Positions 5,157 to 7,402 of a stretch of 7,402 nt of DNA are shown here, piece by piece. The position numbers were made by a program, and so were the translations under genes. Below the pieces are notes generated by a model, which was not told the DNA's origin, searched no databases, and saw only the letters and a program-made list of their open reading frames with translations. Source of the stretch: Oligoflexia bacterium (GTDB lineage Bacteria > Bdellovibrionota > JAFGOL01); NCBI GenBank assembly GCA_016926495.1, contig JAFGOL010000060.1:1-7402 (forward strand). The letters run 5' to 3'. The first letter of the stretch is position 1, and each line of letters begins with the position of its first letter.

Positions 5157-6953
5157 TCAGACAATAGGCAACCTTACGTTAAATGTCGTTCCCTTTCCTT
5201 CGGAGCTGTAAACATTAATCGTACCGTTATGGCCCTTTACTATTTCATTGCATAAATTCAGGCCCAGACCTGTGCCTTTTCCGATGGGTTTCGTGGTAAA
5301 AAACGCCTCGAACAGATGATCCTTCACGTCTTCCTTCATTCCCACTCCGGTATCTGTAATACTTATTTCTATACGTCCTTCCTCTGCCTTCGTCTCCACT
5401 GTCAGGCTCCCTCCGTCAGGCATGGCGTCAATGGCATTATTACACAGGTTCAATATTACCTGCTGGATCTGGTTTTTGTTAATAACGCTTTGGGGTAAGT
5501 CGGAAGCATACTGCTTGTTCACATTCACATTTTTTATTTTTGTCTGCACTTCGATAAGCTTGATAATTTCATCAACCGCAGTGTTAATATCAATACTTTC
5601 AATGCTGTCGCTTCTGCCCATGCGCGAAAAAGAAAGCAGGCCCTTCAGCAACTCACTGCAGCGGAATATTTCGCGTTCGATAGACCTCAGCGAGGCACAA
5701 AATTCACTATCGGTCCCGGCCTGTTCGATCAAAAGCTGCGTATGACCGAGAATAATACTGAGAGGGTTATTGATCTCATGGGCGACACCGCTTACTATCT
5801 GGCCTATGGCGGCGAGTTTCTCGGCATGAACGTACTTCTGATGAAGCTTTTCCTTGTCGCGCAGATCAGAGACCATCTGGTTAAAACTGGCTGCAAGTTT
5901 CCCTATTTCGTCGTCTGTTTCCACGGGAATTTCGACGCTTCTGTCCCCCGTACCGACCCGTTGAACGACATCGCATAAACTAATGATCGGACGCGTAACG
6001 CTTTTCGAGAACCATATGCCGAACAGAATCGCCAGTACAATACAAAGAACCAATACAACGGCAGCAAGTATTATCTGATCAATAATGCTTTTATAAGCCT
6101 CGGCTACAGGAAGCTCGACAATCACAGCCCATTCCGGCGTTTTAAGGCGTTCAAAGGAAGCTACGACATATGTTCCCATGATACCCCTGCCCGTACTCAC
6201 CTTCGATGTTACAGTCCCCGCTGCCTGTCCCTGCCACTCCTTAACAATATCCAGCCCCATCAGGTTCTCGCCCTTCAAAATCCGGCTTATATCACGAAAC
6301 GCGATCAGGTTGCCGTGGCTGTCGACCACGTAGGCCAACCCGCCCTTACCGACGTGGAGGGAATCAATAACATCCCACATGAACTTCAGATTAACCTCGG
6401 CAATCAGTATCTCATTGTAATCGCCGAAAACGTCCTTTACCGGCAGGGAAACCAGCATCATGGGTTCACCGGTTATATCATCAACATAAACAGAGCCCGT
6501 GGAAATGTCTTTTATGTCTCTGGTAACGACAATACCCTTGTTTTCCTTCATCAGGCGGGCGGACAACGACTGCGACATACGCGAAACACGCGCCAGTTCC
6601 CGTCCCTGCCTGGCCACCAGCACCATCTGTCGAAACGAAAGCTCCTTGCCCATTATTTTATCAAGAACCAGCTGTTTCTTTTTTATTCCCTCGTGCGCCA
6701 TGTTTGACAGGGTAATTGCATTTTCCAAAACGGATATTTTACCCTGAATATAGTTTCTTACCGCATTTGCGGCATTTTGGGCAATAAGCTGCTGCCGGTC
6801 GGCAATGAGCCGCTGCTGGGTGTTAAAATTCAAAACCACATTTAAAATACTACCGATGACAAGCACCAGTACGCAGAGGGAAAAAAATCCCACGGCCAGG
6901 GTCATGGTTAAACTTCTATGCCTGAACAAGCTTGTTTTTTTTGCAGGCGCCAT
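5157..6953 (-). CDS. Membrane sensor histidine kinase (periplasmic Cache-like sensor, HAMP, HisKA, HATPase)
   Basis: This 598-aa hybrid-free sensor kinase has a TM1 at about 17-42, a periplasmic region at about 43-288 that looks like a double-Cache/PAS-like ligand domain, and a TM2 at about 289-315. These are followed by HAMP (about 313-365) and a HisKA dimerisation domain with the phospho-accepting H392 in AHEINNP. The HATPase domain has N-box N502/N506, G1 DTGVGM (534-539), F-box FEAFFTTK (548-555) and G2 GKGTGLGL (558-565). All catalytic boxes are intact, so it should autophosphorylate. The start ATG 6953 lies 3 bp after the stop of the upstream binding-protein gene. The nearest purine-rich site (GAGG) is too distant, so translation probably relies on coupling. 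No response regulator is in the window. The ligand is unknown but may be presented by the co-transcribed binding protein. Confidence 0.95.
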   Translation of the reverse strand: MAPAKKTSLFRHRSLTMTLAVGFFSLCVLVLVIGSILNVVLNFNTQQRLIADRQQLIAQNAANAVRNYIQGKISVLENAITLSNMAHEGIKKKQLVLDKIMGKELSFRQMVLVARQGRELARVSRMSQSLSARLMKENKGIVVTRDIKDISTGSVYVDDITGEPMMLVSLPVKDVFGDYNEILIAEVNLKFMWDVIDSLHVGKGGLAYVVDSHGNLIAFRDISRILKGENLMGLDIVKEWQGQAAGTVTSKVSTGRGIMGTYVVASFERLKTPEWAVIVELPVAEAYKSIIDQIILAAVVLVLCIVLAILFGIWFSKSVTRPIISLCDVVQRVGTGDRSVEIPVETDDEIGKLAASFNQMVSDLRDKEKLHQKYVHAEKLAAIGQIVSGVAHEINNPLSIILGHTQLLIEQAGTDSEFCASLRSIEREIFRCSELLKGLLSFSRMGRSDSIESIDINTAVDEIIKLIEVQTKIKNVNVNKQYASDLPQSVINKNQIQQVILNLCNNAIDAMPDGGSLTVETKAEEGRIEISITDTGVGMKEDVKDHLFEAFFTTKPIGKGTGLGLNLCNEIVKGHNGTINVYSSEGKGTTFNVRLPIV

Positions 6954-6956
6954 ATA

Positions 6957-7402
6957 TCAGCGGATAACCTCGTTTGCCCTGCTGAGCATTCCCTCGCTTA
7001 CATTCAGACCAAGCTTGCGGGCAGCACGATAATTGAAGGTAAAATGACTTTCAGCTGAAACAACAGGCAATGAGCCGGCAGGAATGCCTTTTAACACCTT
7101 GTCTGCCAGAAAAGCGGACTGTTTACCGACAGGCACATTTAAAGGGATATAACCAAATAGAGAATCATCTATCCTGTCCCTGTACATGATCCCCCCTATG
7201 GGGATTGAATGCCTTTTCGCAAAATCAGCCATGGCGGCAAACCCCTCAGGCAAACCTGAGAACGGTTCTACTATTATAACTATTGCATCGGTACGGCTGT
7301 TAATATTGACAGCTTTTCTTTTCAGGACTTCTCTAAGTTCTTCAGCGTCCTTTGCCGGCAATTCAAGCAGTTCTACCCCCATGCGGGCGGCAGCCGGACG
7401 AA
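6957..7402 (-). CDS. ABC-type substrate-binding protein (PF04392-like), 5' truncated by the window edge
   Basis: The visible 148 codons are the C-terminal half of a periplasmic binding protein of the ABC_sub_bind family, usually about 300-330 aa. The frame stays open to base 7402 (RPAAARMGVELLEL...), and family members have AAARxxGVxL here, so Met at 7382 is internal and not the start. Family landmarks include the GGIMYRDRI and GYIPLNVPVGKQSAFLADKVLKG segments and the C-terminal NYRAARKLGLNVSEGMLSRANEVI, equivalent to the usual NLKTAKALGLTIPPSLLxRADEVI. The sensor kinase gene follows after 3 bp in the same operon. In such pairs the protein more likely acts as the kinase's extracytoplasmic ligand receptor than as a transporter part. 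No permease or ATPase gene is visible, but upstream sequence is missing. Confidence 0.88.
   Translation of the reverse strand, partial: RPAAARMGVELLELPAKDAEELREVLKRKAVNINSRTDAIVIIVEPFSGLPEGFAAMADFAKRHSIPIGGIMYRDRIDDSLFGYIPLNVPVGKQSAFLADKVLKGIPAGSLPVVSAESHFTFNYRAARKLGLNVSEGMLSRANEVIR

Noticed and set aside
5742..5978. Plus-strand open frames opposite the histidine kinase (also at 5316, 5422, 6315, 6499 and 6805)
   Set aside because: They are antisense to strongly conserved kinase motifs, with no family resemblance, so they are shadows.
6957..7382. Complete 141-aa protein starting at Met 7382
   Set aside because: The frame continues in-family to the window edge and the Met lies in the middle of a conserved segment, so it is an internal residue of a longer gene.

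Overview
The window looks like part of a Gram-negative chromosome. It carries an outer-membrane beta-barrel protein with a signal peptide and a C-terminal Phe, a membrane histidine kinase and a periplasmic binding protein. The flanking genes are of medium G+C (about 47% in a sampled line), while the 1-kb segment after the tRNA is clearly A+T-richer (about 32% G+C in a sampled line). I cannot name the lineage. The gene types would fit a Desulfobacterota-like or similar free-living bacterium, but nothing here is diagnostic.

Layout. (1) Positions 1-1992, minus strand: a 588-aa unrecognised, probably all-helical protein, overlapped by 11 bp by the start of a J-domain protein that runs off the left edge. 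The J domain has TPE where HPD is expected. (2) Positions 2110-4012, plus strand: a beta-barrel outer-membrane protein and a cation-diffusion-facilitator (CDF) metal exporter, each with its own -35/-10 promoter. (3) Positions 4058-4133: tRNA-Val(TAC). (4) Positions 4134-5137: a 1,004-bp A+T-rich insertion ending in an exact 47-bp copy of the 3' part of that tRNA. It contains a zeta-toxin-like kinase, a 49-aa partner gene (likely antitoxin) overlapping it by ATGA, and a truncated IS3-family transposase relic. No integrase is present. (5) Positions 5157-7402, minus strand: the C-terminal part of an ABC-type substrate-binding protein (PF04392-like), then 3 bp later a 598-aa sensor histidine kinase. 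No response regulator lies in the window.

How the parts work together. The tRNA-Val region is a used integration site, and the toxin-antitoxin pair is its only intact cargo. The binding protein and kinase probably form one signalling unit, with the binding protein as a periplasmic ligand sensor. The J-domain protein and the 588-aa protein are translationally coupled and probably act together in the cytoplasm.

A shared regulatory theme is that three plus-strand genes (GTG 2149, ATG 3128, ATG 4179) have sigma70-like promoters with exactly 17-bp spacers. Their -10 boxes end only 6-10 nt before the start codon and none has a Shine-Dalgarno sequence. This predicts leaderless or nearly leaderless mRNAs. 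By contrast, the J-domain gene and the antitoxin, both internal to operons, have clear GGAG ribosome-binding sites.
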